A DNA stretch of 64,000 nt, taken from contig JABACO010000007.1 of assembly GCA_013339895.1 (NCBI GenBank), positions 12,183,477 through 12,247,476 on the forward strand. The letters are read 5' to 3'. Each line of letters begins with the position of its first letter. Within the stretch, counting starts at the first letter, position 1. Below are positions 49,775-62,600 of this stretch, one piece after another. The stretch is from Ephydatia muelleri (taxonomy: Eukaryota > Porifera > Demospongiae > Spongillida > Spongillidae). Position numbers and translations under genes: made by a program. The notes beneath the pieces were generated by a model. The model was not told the origin of the DNA, made no database searches, and saw only the letters and a program-made list of their open reading frames with translations.

Positions 49775-51215
49775 CTAATAGCCACGGCGATATCGCAGTC
49801 GCCCAATAAAATACACACCTGTGGAGAGATAAGCAACTAACTATATGGGAATAAGGCGCCTACAAGGGATTAGTTGCTAACTATGACCCTATCTGATGTC
49901 CACCAGGGACTAGTTGCTGTTTGTCTGGCCGCTTGCATGACCCTATCTGACGCCTATAAGGGATTAGTTGCTAACTATGACCCTATCTGTTGTCCACCAG
50001 GGATTAGTTGCTGCTTGTCTGGCCGCTTGCATGACCCTATCTGATGCCCATCTGGGACAATACCTGTCTGGCCGCTACTATGGCCCCATCTGATATCACA
50101 GTCGCCCAATAAAATACTAACCTGTGGAGAGATAAGCGACTAACTATACGAGAATAAGGCGCCTATAAGGGATTAGTTGTTAACAATGACCCTATCTGAT
50201 GTCCACCAGGGACTAGTTGCTGTTTGTCTGGCCGCTTGCATGACCCTATCTGATGTCCATCTGGGACAATACCTGTCTGGCCGCTACTATGGCCCCATCT
50301 GATATCGCAGTCGCCCAATAAAATACTCACCTGTGGAGAGATAAGCGACTAACTATATGGGAATAAGGCGCCTATAAGGGATTAGTTGCTAACTATGACC
50401 CTATCTGATGTCCACCAGGGACTAGTTGCTGTTTGTCTGGCCGCTTGCATGACCCTATCTGATGTCCATCTGGGACAATACCTGTCTGGCCGCTACTATG
50501 GCCCCATCTGATATCGCAGTCGCCCAATAAAATACTCACCTGTGGAGAGATAAGCGACTAACTATATGGGAATAAGGTGCGTATAAGGGATTAGTTGCTA
50601 ACTATGACCCTATCAGATGTCCACCAGGGACTAGTTGCTGTTTGTCAGGCCGCTTGCATGACCCTATCTGGTGCCCACCAGGACCTAGTTGCTAACTGTT
50701 TGTCTGGCCGCTAGCATGACCCTATCTGATGCCCATCTGGGACAATACCTGTCTGGCTGCTACTATGACCCCATCTGATATCGCAGTCACCCAATACAAT
50801 ACTCACCTGTGGAGAGATAAGCGACTAACTATATGGGAAAAAGGCGCCTATAAGGGATTATGACCCTATCTGATGTCCACCAGGGACTAGTTGCTGTTTG
50901 TCAGGCCGCTTGCATGACCCTATCTGGTGCCCACCAGGTCCTAGTTGCTAACTGTTTGTCTGGCCGCATGACCCTATCTGATGCCCACGAGTGACTATAA
51001 CTGTCTGGCCGCTGCCTACAAGGGACTGTTTGTCTGCTACCATTACCCCTATCTGGTGCCCCCCAGAGACTAGTTGCTGTTTATCTGGCCCCTAGCATGA
51101 TCCTATCAGAAGCCCACCAAGGACACTGTCTCACGCTGCCATGACCCTATCTAATGCCCACCAGAGACTATTTGTTAACTGTCTGGTCGTTAGCATGACC
51201 CTATGTGATGCCCGC
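49775..51215 (+). repeat. Complex satellite, about 208-bp units
   Basis: The anchor CAGTCGCCCAATAAAATAC (with variants) occurs near 49797, 50099, 50307, 50516 and 50784, separated mostly by about 208 bases. Each unit contains nested CATGACCCTATCTGATG and ACTAGTTGCTGTTTGTCTGG modules that repeat at shorter spacing. Copies decay towards the right. It is non-coding. Confidence 0.9.
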
Positions 51216-53174
51216 TTTCCCAGCTAATATTGTTATACAAGACGCTGGAGTATAATTAAGTTGTAGTATTACATCTTTTCATGAGCTTCTAGATTCAGTG
51301 AGATCTTTTGGCTTGCAGATACAGATAGAATTATCCATATCAAAGTAGTGTAGGCGTTGCAACCGCTAACAGATAAAGGTCAATAGAAACAAAACAAGAA
51401 AAGGCAGTAGCCACTTAATTCCGCTCTAGCACCACGTTTCATTTCCGAACCGAACCGAAAGTTGAACATAAAAAGTGCACGAGAAATGTATATCGCTTTC
51501 ATGTAACTGGCAGATATCATTTCCATTGGTACAGCTTGTACGTGTCACTCGTGCCGTTTATGTATAATGCGAGCGAGTCATTTTTCGAGCATGGTGCGGG
51601 TACCTATAATGATTACTGCGAGTGATTCCTTGCACGCAATTATCGTACGCCCGCTTGTGACTCGCTCGCAACTCGTTAGAAACTTGCTTGCGAGTGTAAA
51701 CTTGTGGGTGAGCGGTACTGTATATGCACTCTCTGGGCCAATCATAACAAAGCCACCGGACAACATGATGTTTGTGTTGTTTGAAATAATGGTGCCTCCA
51801 AAATGCATAGAAGAAACTATTGCACAGTTGGTACCTTTATGTACAGTTGTGTAAGAGAAATAAAAGTTTAATCTCCACACTGTGACTACAGCACGCACAT
51901 TAAGTACAGGCTACACAATTCCATGGCATGATACTACGCAAATCTACACGAGATTTATAATACAACCAACACAATCCCATATGACCCATCATCATTTATG
52001 ATGGGAGTTGTGTTGGCATCTCTACTCTGACAGTTGGGCCATACATTCGTGACTTTTACACGACTTTACACACACGTTATGACACATTTATTTCACACAA
52101 CCCAACTCACAAGAACTACAAAAAGCACCTTGCATCAAAAGCCTTGACAATTGAGTAGTTTTGACTCCAGCTGGCTGATTATCTGATTGGAGATTACTGT
52201 AGCTGAAAGAAGACAGGAGATTGACAGAGAGAATTGTTCCATGGTCTGTACAACTCATACATATTCCTGTAACAAAACAGATAACTATCAAACACAATGT
52301 ATGTACCAGAAGACATATAAAGACCACATTCATATACCACAACATAGAGCTCAGAGTTTACACTTCGTTACAATGTTGTATATGTCCGTTCCACTTCCAT
52401 TGAGTATCATGCAGCTAATTTGTCCCCGTGCCAGGTACACATTTGTACACGGTGTACAGTATACATCCATCGCTACATCCCCATCACACTCAAAGTACAT
52501 CCATGGCAAGCAATACATCCCACCAAGTACATTCAGCACATCCATAGCTGCCAACACACCTACTTAGAGCATATCCATGGCTATCAATTACACGCTTCAC
52601 ATCAAGTATAACAAGCATACATTCATGGTTACAAGCTGGGCAACTATCATTTTTAAGTACTGTACATGCAGAAAAGAACAATGGTCACACATGCATGGGT
52701 GTACAAACAACGCTATCAACACTACGTGTATATAAACAACGATACAGATCATACGAGCATACATACAGGTATGGTGCGCTATAAATAGAGTAACGGTTCT
52801 AGTCATAATGTTCACACACTTCGTACTGCAGTATCTGCACATATAGACACATTGGTAAAGAATAAACTCTAAATGCCAAACTCATACACAACGTACCTTT
52901 CCGACAGATGAAGTGAAATAACAGTAGCTGAGGATAGACTTAACAGCTGAACGATAATCGCACGGACCACCAACAGCATTAAAGATTATAATAGCGCGTA
53001 TAAGACACTTCATGAGTTCACTTGTCCAAAACAATACGTTTTCGATACAAAAGTCCTTCAGATTAGGCCTACGCGCCACACGACCAAATTACAAAATTCC
53101 GCGTTGAGCTTGACGTAAGTAGAAATTTTGCGTTTAAAGAGGAGTTTGCGTATAAAAGGAGCAAATATTTCAAT
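51216..53174. other. Gene-poor stretch
   Basis: No supported exon. About 52430-52580 has loose ACATCCATGGC/TACATCC repeats. Confidence 0.35.
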
Positions 53175-55518
53175 ACACAACCAAATTGTTACAGCTTTGG
53201 AACATATATGTATACTATAACAAACTGTATCATAACTGTTCAACATCTTGGGTCAGCTATGATAGCAAGAAATATCCACATGTTCTTTACATATTGTAAC
53301 AGAATGTGCCCAAATTCTGATACATATACTACAGTTTGTATCATACATGTAAGTACATATATGTATCGTAACTGTTAACATTTCTGTATCAGATGTGGCA
53401 ATGCCATACATGGAATGTGTACAGAACGTGTAAGAGCACGTGACATGTTTTGTGAAAGATGGCGACTCGTAAGTATCTGCGTATGTGCTCGATCTTGAAC
53501 TATATATATCACTGCTAGTAACAATGCACGCGTGTTAATGAGTTGAAATTCTGCTCACAGCAGGCTTTTGTTGTGAGCCTTGTGCTGAAACCTTTCCGTG
53601 TAAAAGTCTATACACGCGACATCTGTGAGATGCGCAAGCAGTATGGGTTGAAGGCGATTGAAAATCCTTTGTTTCAATCCCAGCAGATGTATATAGGTAA
53701 GAATCGACAGTTGGGATCCTCTTATCAGCTTGACTTTTGTACAACATTAGGTATATGCCAGTTGAAGTGTTGCACACTAAACTGCTACATACTTGTAAGT
53801 ATGTACTAAAGGAAATAATGTCAGGGCTGTCAAGAAGGCAAAAAGTGAAATTCTAGCAAGGGTCAAGGTGTATAACACCTCTGGGTTTAAAAAAAAATGT
53901 ATGGAAATGTTTGCCAGCACTCCAAGTCATTTGTTGGTAGGGATTTTAAAGGATGGACACAGATGGCAATGTTCATTGTCTAACTGAAGGACAGAAGAAA
54001 GTATATTATCCAAAGTAAGCAACTTTTGTTGACTTCATGCCAAAATAATCCTTTGTTTCAATCCCAGCAGGGTTTTCAAATAGCTTGCTGTGAATTCTTT
54101 TCCACCTCCCTGTACAATGTGTGGCAGAGACTTTGTCATAATTTTGTTGATGACTTAAAGGAGCACATGCCAGTACTGTTAAAGAAACCAAAAATCCAGA
54201 TAATTCTTCACCTTTGGTGAGTCCATTTGTAATTATGGACCATGCTCTGCTTTCTCTGCTGAACGGTACTGTTACGTGCTGTGCAATTTTTAACAGTTAT
54301 TTTTGGTGTACTATACATATAGGTTTGAATCTTTCAACTAAATGGTTAGGCAACAATATATTTGGTAACAGGCTAGCCCCAATTCGTGACATAGCAGTGC
54401 GTTTTTCAACCTTACAACACCTGTGCTATATTTGTAATGATGGCACGCATAGTACTGAAAGGTACAAAAATTACATGCATTTCTGAATTTTAATTCTTCT
54501 TGTATTTTTTCTAGATGTGGAGATGTGTCACAAAGGAGTTGTTTGTTTCACCTTGTATGCAGCATGTCATGTGTGGCATACCTACGATAGAACTGCATCA
54601 AGACCGTGCTATATACAAAGTCGGAGCACCTCGAAAGGCATGTTATCGTATTAGTGAAGCATTTCATGATACCATGATATTTTTAGGTAACACGACAAAA
54701 GTATCAACATTTCCACTAAAACTATTACAGGAGTCAAACTACTACGCTTGGTGCTCTTCAGCTGCATGATTCCCAATTTGACATCAGGCTTGAGGAGCTG
54801 ACTACCAGTGATACAGTGCAGGAGGTCAAGGCTGTCATTTTCAAGGATTCAACTGTTGTGAATCTGGGAGAGCTCATCGAACTAGTCACTCCCTATGATC
54901 AGGTACATGCAGTGGCTGCACCACTACTGATGGAGCTGACTTGTTGTATCATCCCTATAGATGCAGTATGGACTTCTTCTAGCTACTTTCAACACTTCTT
55001 CTGACACCACACATTGTCTTGTTCAGGGCTTCCACTGATGGTCAGCCATTGCTCAATGAATAAGACTGTCCCTTGTTGACACAGTTTTCTGCACATCAAG
55101 TACCAACGTCTTGAGATCAGTTTCACTGGTTGTGCAAGAGTCATGCAATTTTGGTGTGTGCAAAGACAGGACACTGTGTGCAATGTATTGGTGCATTGTC
55201 ATGACTGGAACAATCCTTTTTATTGCTACAATGTATTTTGTGTACATTAATATTAAATACAGTGAAATTCAGTTATAAATACGTAGTGGATAAACATTTC
55301 CTTATATGGTTTACATATTTATGATACATATATGTAGCATACATGAGCTACAGATATGTAAGAACATTATGTCCCAAACTGTAATTACATAATTGTGACA
55401 TAAAATTTGTCAACAGAGTATGTAACAAACTGTGTTAACATAATTGTGACATACTCTGTTAACATATATGTACCACTTATGTTACATATCTGTATCAGAA
55501 AATACAATTTGGCTGTGT
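53175..55518. mobile_element. Putative DNA element with short terminal inverted repeats and AT-rich ends
   Basis: ACACAACCAAATTGT (53175-53189) faces the complement of ACACAGCCAAATTGT (55504-55518). Both are followed inward by 200-250 bases rich in ACATATATGT, CTGTATCA and AACTGTTAACA words, which can fold locally. Between them are exon-like pieces: 53462-53625, 54215-54480, 54515-54770 and 54790-54902. No target duplication was found, and the family is unknown. Confidence 0.45.
53462..53625 (+). CDS. Possible first two exons with a C2H2-like finger
   Basis: ATGGCGACTC/GTAAGT could be a four-codon first exon. After a CTCACAG acceptor (about 53561) the phase-matched frame encodes CEPCAETFPCKSLYTRH, a C-x2-C-x12-H half of a zinc finger, ending at a GTGAGA donor near 53624. 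The second His would be on the next exon, which I cannot identify. The splice-phase agreement is the main support. Confidence 0.3.
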
Positions 55519-56892
55519 AGGCCAAGCGGCTGTTTAAAATTAAAAATGGTGGCTCTATATTTATGCATGGAGGCTTGGCAAAAATAGCGAACAAGAGCAT
55601 TTCACTTTGTCGATTGTTATAATTCATAGGAAGCTCTGCAATCACCGACTGAAAGCAAAGAATGACCCGGATGTTTGCTGGCGTTCTTCACAAAAGTAAT
55701 ATCTGCCTATATCGGTGTACAGTACCGACTCACACATAGAGACTTTTCGCACCTCGCTCTTGGAGAAAATACGCGACACTTGTGACCAAGGTAGCAACAA
55801 ACCTTGACTGTGTCAACCTGGTGTTGATTTTCTCAAGAGTTATAGCTTACAGGTGTATTTATAAAGCGCTTCGTAATCCGCCCCTTTTCTACTATTTCCT
55901 TTCCTTCGCTACTACGTGTACGTAATACCTGCATGTTCACTTTGTATTCTGAATAAGAGCTTCAGCATTTGCTTTGGAGGGATGGACACAACCTGAGTAA
56001 CCAAAGAAGGAAACTTTCACTATACAGTCCACTGTTCCCTCAATTTTACGTCAGGTGTTCACTTTCTTGATGATACACAATTGTTCACTTGGTTATGCAC
56101 CTTGGTTTAGCATATGACTATGTAACATATCCGCCTGAAAAGACCGGAGTAGGTATGCATTAATAAATATGTACCTGTAATATCAGTCTCGCTGCAAGGT
56201 TCAGAACATCTAAACTTGGTGTGTTAAGGGTAGGGAGGACTTCAGTTATCTCAATCCCACCAAACCATGATAATTCATCTTAGTTTTGTCATTGAGCACA
56301 CCATTTTCTGCTATGCAAGGATGAAAAGCATGAGGTATAGCGGTGTGTGGAGTGATGGTCTTTATGCTAACACCATCACACATTTGCAACATGTCGATGG
56401 ATATGGTGAATTGGTATGACAAATGTGTACAGTACCATACACATTGTAGCTGCAGCATTACATGTCAAAATGGGATATCTCGGACAGAGCTTTGCCAACC
56501 ATTAATATGGAGAACACAGATCAATTGCATTCAGGTCTCTGCTTTATTATTGGCAGATGGACGTTTCGGACAAATGTCTGTGGAGTATGATCAGGTTAGG
56601 CTGGCTGCCATTGGGTTTAAGCTACATGTAATGCTGCTTCTTTTTCACGTGTAGGAACCATACACACTTGTACATAGCTGGTGGTGTTGAGAACGGTACC
56701 GAGAACCCCACCATTTTAGTTTTGGGCGTTGTTTATAAACTTGCAGGTACATGTACCTACTCTGTACTATATGGTTACCTTTTTACTTGCCTATTTGCAT
56801 TTTTTGTGCCGATTAGTTTAGTTTAGCATTATGAGTCCACAGTGAAATCTAATCCTGTTTTACCGCTCATTATTTGGAGTTCACGTGGCGTC

Positions 56893-57304
56893 ATGGAGAA
56901 AAAGAAGAAAACTAAGATGTTTTGGAGCGATTGAAGTTGGTTGATGAAATCAAGCAAGGTAAGCAAGTTAATAATTGTGGAGCCAAACGAGATCACCAGC
57001 TTTGAATGTTATGCCGTGGATGTGCTTGTTCTACAATTCCCTCTGCTGTTGTTGTTAAGGAAGCGGCTAGGGATTTTGGTGTGAGCAAAGCTCAGGCATA
57101 CAAAATATTCAAATCCAAAGATAACCTAAAGAAATTAGTGAACACTGGCTTGGTCCCTCTTATATCGAAGATAGTAGTGAACAAATCAAAATATAAGGAG
57201 ATTGAAGAAGCTGGTTTTTGCTCCTTGCAAACATTCAATGGTACCAGGAAACCCTTACCAGTGTCTCGAGAATTGATACATGCGAAAGCCATGAACGAGG
57301 CTTA
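56893..57304 (+). pseudogene. pogo/Tigger transposase, DNA-binding N-terminus only
   Basis: After a Lys-rich start the frame shifts to LERLKLVDEIKQG, the first helix of a CENP-B/Psq-type helix-turn-helix. About 100 bases follow that break it, beginning with a GTAAGC donor-like site and ending TTGTTAAG; the phases do not fit a simple intron. KEAARDFGVSKAQAYKIFK completes the motif. A CENPB-type second HTH ends with PVSRELIHAKAMNEA and then a stop. The DDE catalytic domain is absent, so the element is non-autonomous. Confidence 0.65.
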
Positions 57305-57587
57305 GAAAAGAGGGATAGCTGGTTTTGTTGCGTCATAAGGCTTGGTTAGCCGCTGGTGATGGCGTCGTAGTGTCCTGTTGTACGCAGCTTATAGGAGAAG
57401 CGGGTGAGGTGGACATAAATATGGCTGAAGAGGAAGTGGAGTTCGTAGTTCTCTGTCCATGTACAATCCCAACAACGTTTTAAACATAAATGAGTTAGGC
57501 CTACTTTAAAAGGCAATCCCACAGTACAGTTATTTGCCTCAGTCTGAAGGAGATAAAGGACAGCATGGCAGGGTACTAAGTAATGTA

Positions 57588-57653
57588 CAATGAAAATAAC
57601 TTGCAAAACTAAACTAACAATTTAGTTTTGCAAGTTATTTTCATTGTACATTT
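57588..57653. repeat. Perfect-arm hairpin
   Basis: TGTACAATGAAAATAACTTG and the next ten bases are followed, after about eight bases, by their exact complement. The arms are about 30 bases. It lies inside the pogo-like element. Confidence 0.9.
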
Positions 57654-58849
57654 TTGTCACACAAATGACCATTTCCATCCACATGCTGCAAATGCATATG
57701 GTGTGAGCATAAAGAAGACCACACTGTAACTTTCTATTGTGTTATGGTTTTCATCTTTGCACAGCACAAAACAGTGTAATAAATGCATGTACTGTACTGC
57801 TTTAGATTAATTTTGTGTTCTGTACTACATATGCAAAAAGAAGCAGCACTACATGTAGCCTAAATCCCAGTGGCAACCAGCCCAACCTGATCAAACTCCA
57901 CAGACATTTGTCCACAACGTCCATCTGCCAATAAAAAAGCAGAGACCAGAACGCAATTGATCTGTGTTCTCCATATTAATGGTTGGCAAAGCTCTGTCCG
58001 AGATATCCCATTTTGACATGTAATGCTGCAGCTACAATGTGTATGGTACTGTACACATTTGTCATACCAAATCACCATATCCATCGACACGTTGCAAATG
58101 TGTGATGGTGTAAGCATAAAGACCATCACTCCACAACCTGCTTAATCTTTTTGTTTTGTCATGCTTTTCATCCTTGCATAGCAGAAAATGGTGGGCTCAA
58201 TGACAAAACTAAGATGATTTATCATTGTATGCTGGAATGGAGATAACTGAAATCCTCCCTTCCCTTAACACACCAAATTAAGATGATTGATGTTCTGAAC
58301 CTTGCAGCGAGACTGATATTACAGGTACATATTTATTAATGCATACCTACTCCGGTCTTTTCAGCCGGATGTGTTACATAGTCATATGCTAAACCAAGGT
58401 GCATAACCAAGTGAACAATTGTGCATCATCAAGAATGTGAAGACATGAGGTAAAATTGAAGGAATAGTGTACTGTGTAGAGAAAGTTTCCTTCTTTTGGT
58501 ATTCAGGTTGTGTCCATCACTCCAAAGCTAATGCTGAAGCTCCTATTCAGACTACAAAGTAAGCATGGAGGTATTACGTACACGTAGTAGTGAAGGAGAG
58601 GAAATAGTAGAAAAGGGGCAGATTACAAAGCGCTGTACAAGTACACCTGGAAACTATGTCTCTTGAGAAAATCAACACCAGGTTGACACAGTCACCATTT
58701 GTTGCTACTTTGGTCACAAAGTGAACTCATCAGTAACCCTTCGTGGGCATGTTGTATACAATAACAGCTTACTTGAGGTTGCAATGAATGTTGCGTATTT
58801 TCTCCAAGAGCGAGGTGCGAAAAGTCTCCATGTGTGAGTCAGTACTGTA

Positions 58850-59495
58850 TGAGAATTGAATGGGTTTTCACACCTCATAGTTTCCTGCTAAGAGTCGAAA
58901 CTGGGTCTGAATATTACAATGCACTACAACAATGGTAACTACCTGAATTAATGTAGTTTGCGGATGCCAATATATGATTTGTTGCTAAGCAAATAAAAGT
59001 AGACTGTCTTTACCAATGTATAGGAATTGAATGAGTTTCATACATCATAGTTTCTTGATGAGAAGCGATTCTATTTCATCCAGGATTTTTTGAATGCACT
59101 CCCATTGGTACTTACCTGAATTGCTAAGGTTTTGGATGCCATGATTCAGCTTGTCACTCTGCAAATTAAACAAGTGTTCACATTTGAATTGCCTATATTA
59201 ATGTATGGGAATTGAAAGGGTTTCACATCCCATAGTTTAATTCTAGATAAATAGTGAATCATTTTCATCCGGGATTGAATCTTTAATGCACTCCTAATTT
59301 GTTGCTACCTGAATTGCTACGGTTTGCTAATGACATAATTTGACTTGTCATTCAGCGAATGAAAGTAGTATCTCCCTTCATCAATGTATGGGAATTGAAT
59401 GGGTTTTCACACCTCATTTCCTTATAAGAGGGGAATCTGTTTCATCCGGGATTGAATCTTATTATATGCACTCCTCATTGGTAGCTACTGTCCGA
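58850..59495 (+). repeat. About 178-bp tandem repeat, 3.6 copies
   Basis: Copies start near 58847, 59020, 59203 and 59383 with GTATGGGAATTGAATGGGTT (variants) and contain TTTCATCCGGGATTGAATC and TGCACTCC modules. The array begins exactly where the pogo-like element ends. Confidence 0.9.
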
Positions 59496-59540
59496 TAATT
59501 GAATGTTATCCTTTACGCATGCACATACACATAAATATAC

Positions 59541-59810
59541 AAATAAAAACATTCTCTAGGAGAAAGTTGGTGGGATATAGGATTTGATGGCAATTGGTGG
59601 TGTAAAAAGCAAGGAAAGAAGGTCTTATCAGAAGGGAAAATGTAATAGTCCTATAATAAGCACATTTCTAGGGCATGTGTTGTTTCTGTGCTAAATATAG
59701 GACTATTACATTTTCCCTTCTGATAAGACCTTGTTTCCTTGCTTTTTACACCACCAATTGCCATCAAATCCTATATCCCACCAACTTTCTCCTAGAGAAT
59801 GTTTTTATTT
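59541..59810. mobile_element. Near-perfect palindromic MITE
   Basis: Arms of about 120 bases starting AAATAAAAACATTCTCTAGG are almost identical inverted copies around a spacer of about 30 bases. One or two differences (for example GAAAGAAGG against the CCTTGTTTC arm) imply recent origin or conversion. No coding capacity. Confidence 0.85.
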
Positions 59811-60143
59811 ACTTGTTTCATTGATTTTTTTCTACGTACAACGGGTTGTGTGACATCATGTGTGTGCCATTTGCTAAGACATGTAGAACTATGAACGAAG
59901 CTAAGTGATCCGATATCAGAACTAAAGTTTTAGTTAAAGGCGGGATGCGTGTTTGAATCATTCGTGAAATCTTTCCTTGCTGTACTTAGACGACCATTAT
60001 CATTAGCGCATTTGGCATAATATATAATGGGTATTTAATAACACTAACATTAGTAGTGATACATATATATTGTCCGAATAATAGTGCAAGCCAGATTGGT
60101 GTGTTAGATGCGCAAGTACATATGCATGCATAATTAGATATAT

Positions 60144-60605
60144 AGGGACAGAAAATTGCCCCACGGATATATTATAAAATGTTATAAAAATGCATCGCGT
60201 TTGAATCGCTATAACTTCCAAATGGTTAATGCTATCGACTGCCCGTTTTCAATACTTCATACTACACCATTTCACTATTGGAAAACTAATTTGGGGCCAT
60301 GCACCAGTTCCTTGCTGATGCTACGAGGTCCGATACCATATGGGGTTCAAAACCGCCACATCTTCAGCTAGGAGAGTTCAAATCGCTTCAAATTCAGTGC
60401 GTACCTACCAGGGTCCTGTTGCTATTGATGTGTTCAGTTCGTTAATTTTTACTCTATCCGTCACGGAGATGCAGCTGTGCAAAGTTAATGCACATTTTCC
60501 GCTCCATTGCACCATTACGTGTTCCATTCTCCCAATCCACAATAACTTCTTTGTTCCGCCTATTTCTCAGCCTTAAATTGAGCTAGCCTTTCGCAACTGT
60601 TTTTG
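60144..60605 (+). repeat. Relative of the 10.55-kb foldback terminus
   Basis: Matches 10553-11000 in order (GAAAATTGCCCCACGGATAT, GTTTGAATCGCTA, ACGAGGTCCGATACC, TTTACTCTATCCGTCACGG, AATCCACAATAA, AGCTAGCC), with a few indels. It lacks about eight bases of the outer terminus (TTTCCGC). Only one end is seen. Confidence 0.85.
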
Positions 60606-61430
60606 TCTCACTCAGGCCAGTGGCGTGGTGGTCGGGGTACGTAGACTCCGAATCACATGCAGTACCTCCAACAGTCAAACGCAAATGCACATCACTTGTT
60701 AAATATCTAGCACACTCTTACACAGCGAAACCATTACATTGAGACGGTAACGTCTCATCACGTGACCTTACCCGTCACTCAGATGTAGGCGGATACCGTT
60801 GATATCAATACCAACGGTCCGTCTGTGGACGGAGAGTGGACGGCAACGTCCTTCCCCTCCGTCGCTCTGTCACGTCTTTAAACGTTATAATCCGTCAGTC
60901 CGGGAAATCCACGGTTAAAGGCGGTTCGCTTTTTACCGCATCGTACCGTCGGTACGTAAGGTTGGATTTCTGGCTACCGGTACTACAGCGGTACCGCTTC
61001 TACTTTCTATCCATGCAGCTCTATCGTATACGTGCACCATCCCATTCACTTTTCTCAGGGTTAGTTCTTCAAAAAACCATATACAAATACAAATGCATAT
61101 AAAAAGGGAAGAGCAAGTGTCAGTTTTGCTTGGTCTCCACATTAGGCAAAAAGCCGGATTCCGTTCTGTTGAAAGATAATTATGTATAGCATCAATCACA
61201 TGAACCACAGAAGTACTTGCTTACACATTTGCGCCGGTATTGACAATCTGCGCGCGATGACAATGGCACAAACGTGGAGCCACTCACGTCATCAAACGTT
61301 CATCTTGTGTAAAAAGTCACAGATGAGAAAAAAAGTGACCCTTGTACATACATACCTCATTGCGTTCCAAAGCCAAAAAAAAATAAAGGTGGCTGGGTAG
61401 AGGAAATACAATTAAATAACGTACCAATAA
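60606..61430. other. Gene-poor stretch
   Basis: No supported exon. Several CCGTC/GACGG words near 60750-60860 form weak inverted pairs. Confidence 0.3.
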
Positions 61431-61450
61431 TACGTTACACCTACTAATAT

Positions 61451-61645
61451 GTGTTCGCGTTACAACCTATTCCTGTAGATGGAAGAAAAGTGGTTGTGAT
61501 ATCTTCGACACCCCAAAATGGCACTTACGCAGCACTCATGTCTTATCATCAGTATGTGGCGAATCAACAATTTTATTCGGATCCATTAGTTCCACGCCAA
61601 TCTTTGAACCTGAAAGTTGCTATAGAGGAGGACAAAGGCCGATAG
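61451..61645 (+). CDS. Possible short exon, unrecognised
   Basis: Encodes IPVDGRKVVVISSTPQNGT and HQYVANQQFYSDPLVPRQSL before a TAG. The composition looks protein-like, and a pyrimidine-containing CCTGTAG acceptor lies at 61480. No family recognised. Confidence 0.25.
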   Translation: MFALQPIPVDGRKVVVISSTPQNGTYAALMSYHQYVANQQFYSDPLVPRQSLNLKVAIEEDKGR

Positions 61646-62084
61646 CGAAACGCTTACCATATCGTGCTCTTTGCTGCGCTGATGCACGTTGTACTTTGGC
61701 GCCAAAATAGGTTGCGATAAAATACCATCGGCTACACCACTGTTTCCCCGCCAAAAACCTATTATTAATAGTCACGTGAATTGGTCAAGGGACAGTTATA
61801 GTTGAATTAACCAGCAACTGTCAATCAATTGCAATTAGCGAGCTTATACCGCTGATTATTGGTATGCGATGTGTTGCCATGGCAATGAGGTAACAGTCCA
61901 TGCAGTACATGTATGTGCGATTTAAATCTTTTATCAGCCTTGAAATTGATTCATTAAGGTCCAATACAAGAATGCAGAACATACAACATGTACATGGAAT
62001 CAGTTTTAGTTTGAGTGAGGATGGAAGACATAATCCTTTATCCCTACACATGTAAAGAATGAACGAAGTACTTCTATAATGTTG
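61646..62084. other. Gene-poor stretch
   Basis: Nothing recognised. Confidence 0.3.
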
Positions 62085-62600
62085 CACACACACGCACGTC
62101 ACACAAACAGGCACACATCACACACAGGCACGCATCACACAAGGCATACATCACACATAGGCACACATCACACATAGGCACATATCACACAGAGGCACAC
62201 ATCACACAGAGGCACACATCACACAGGATACATAACAGAGGCACCATCACACAGGTACACATCACACAGGCACACATCACACAGAGGCACACATCACACA
62301 CAGGCACTCATTACTAAGGTTACACATCACACACAAGCACACATCACACACAAGTTACACATTGGCACACATCACACACAAGGACACATAAACAGAGGAA
62401 CACATCACACAGGCACTCATCACTAAGGCTACACATTAGAGGCAAACATCACACATGGGCACTCATCACACACAGCAATACATCACACAGAGGCAAGTGC
62501 ACATTACTCAGAGGCATACATCACGCACAGTGCCTAGGCACACATAACACACAGGAACACATCACACAGAGGCATGTGTACATCACACACAGGATACACA
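62085..62600 (+). repeat. CACACATCACACAGAGG-type minisatellite
   Basis: About 25 degenerate units of 15-20 bases built from CACATCACACA and AGGCA. Different from the pure CA tracts elsewhere. Confidence 0.9.

Larger units (their letters stand above)
55720..58847. mobile_element. pogo/Tigger-like element with about 1-kb inverted arms
   Basis: The ends are CAGTACCGACTCACACAT and, on the right read inward, CAGTACTGACTCACACAT. They are flanked by TA (55718-55719 and 58848-58849), as expected for Tc1/mariner-superfamily insertion. Inverted similarity continues for about 0.9-1 kb on each side (55720-56640 and 57845-58847), with small indels and one extra segment of about 70 bases near 58720-58790. 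The 1.2-kb centre holds a transposase N-terminus and a hairpin. Confidence 0.85.

Noticed and set aside
49775..51215. CRISPR-like alternation of repeats
   Set aside because: The spacers are themselves repeated modules, unit lengths are about 208 bp, and the genome is eukaryotic.
51567..51854. 95-codon plus-strand ORF
   Set aside because: No recognisable motif, no splice support, and an equally long antisense frame.
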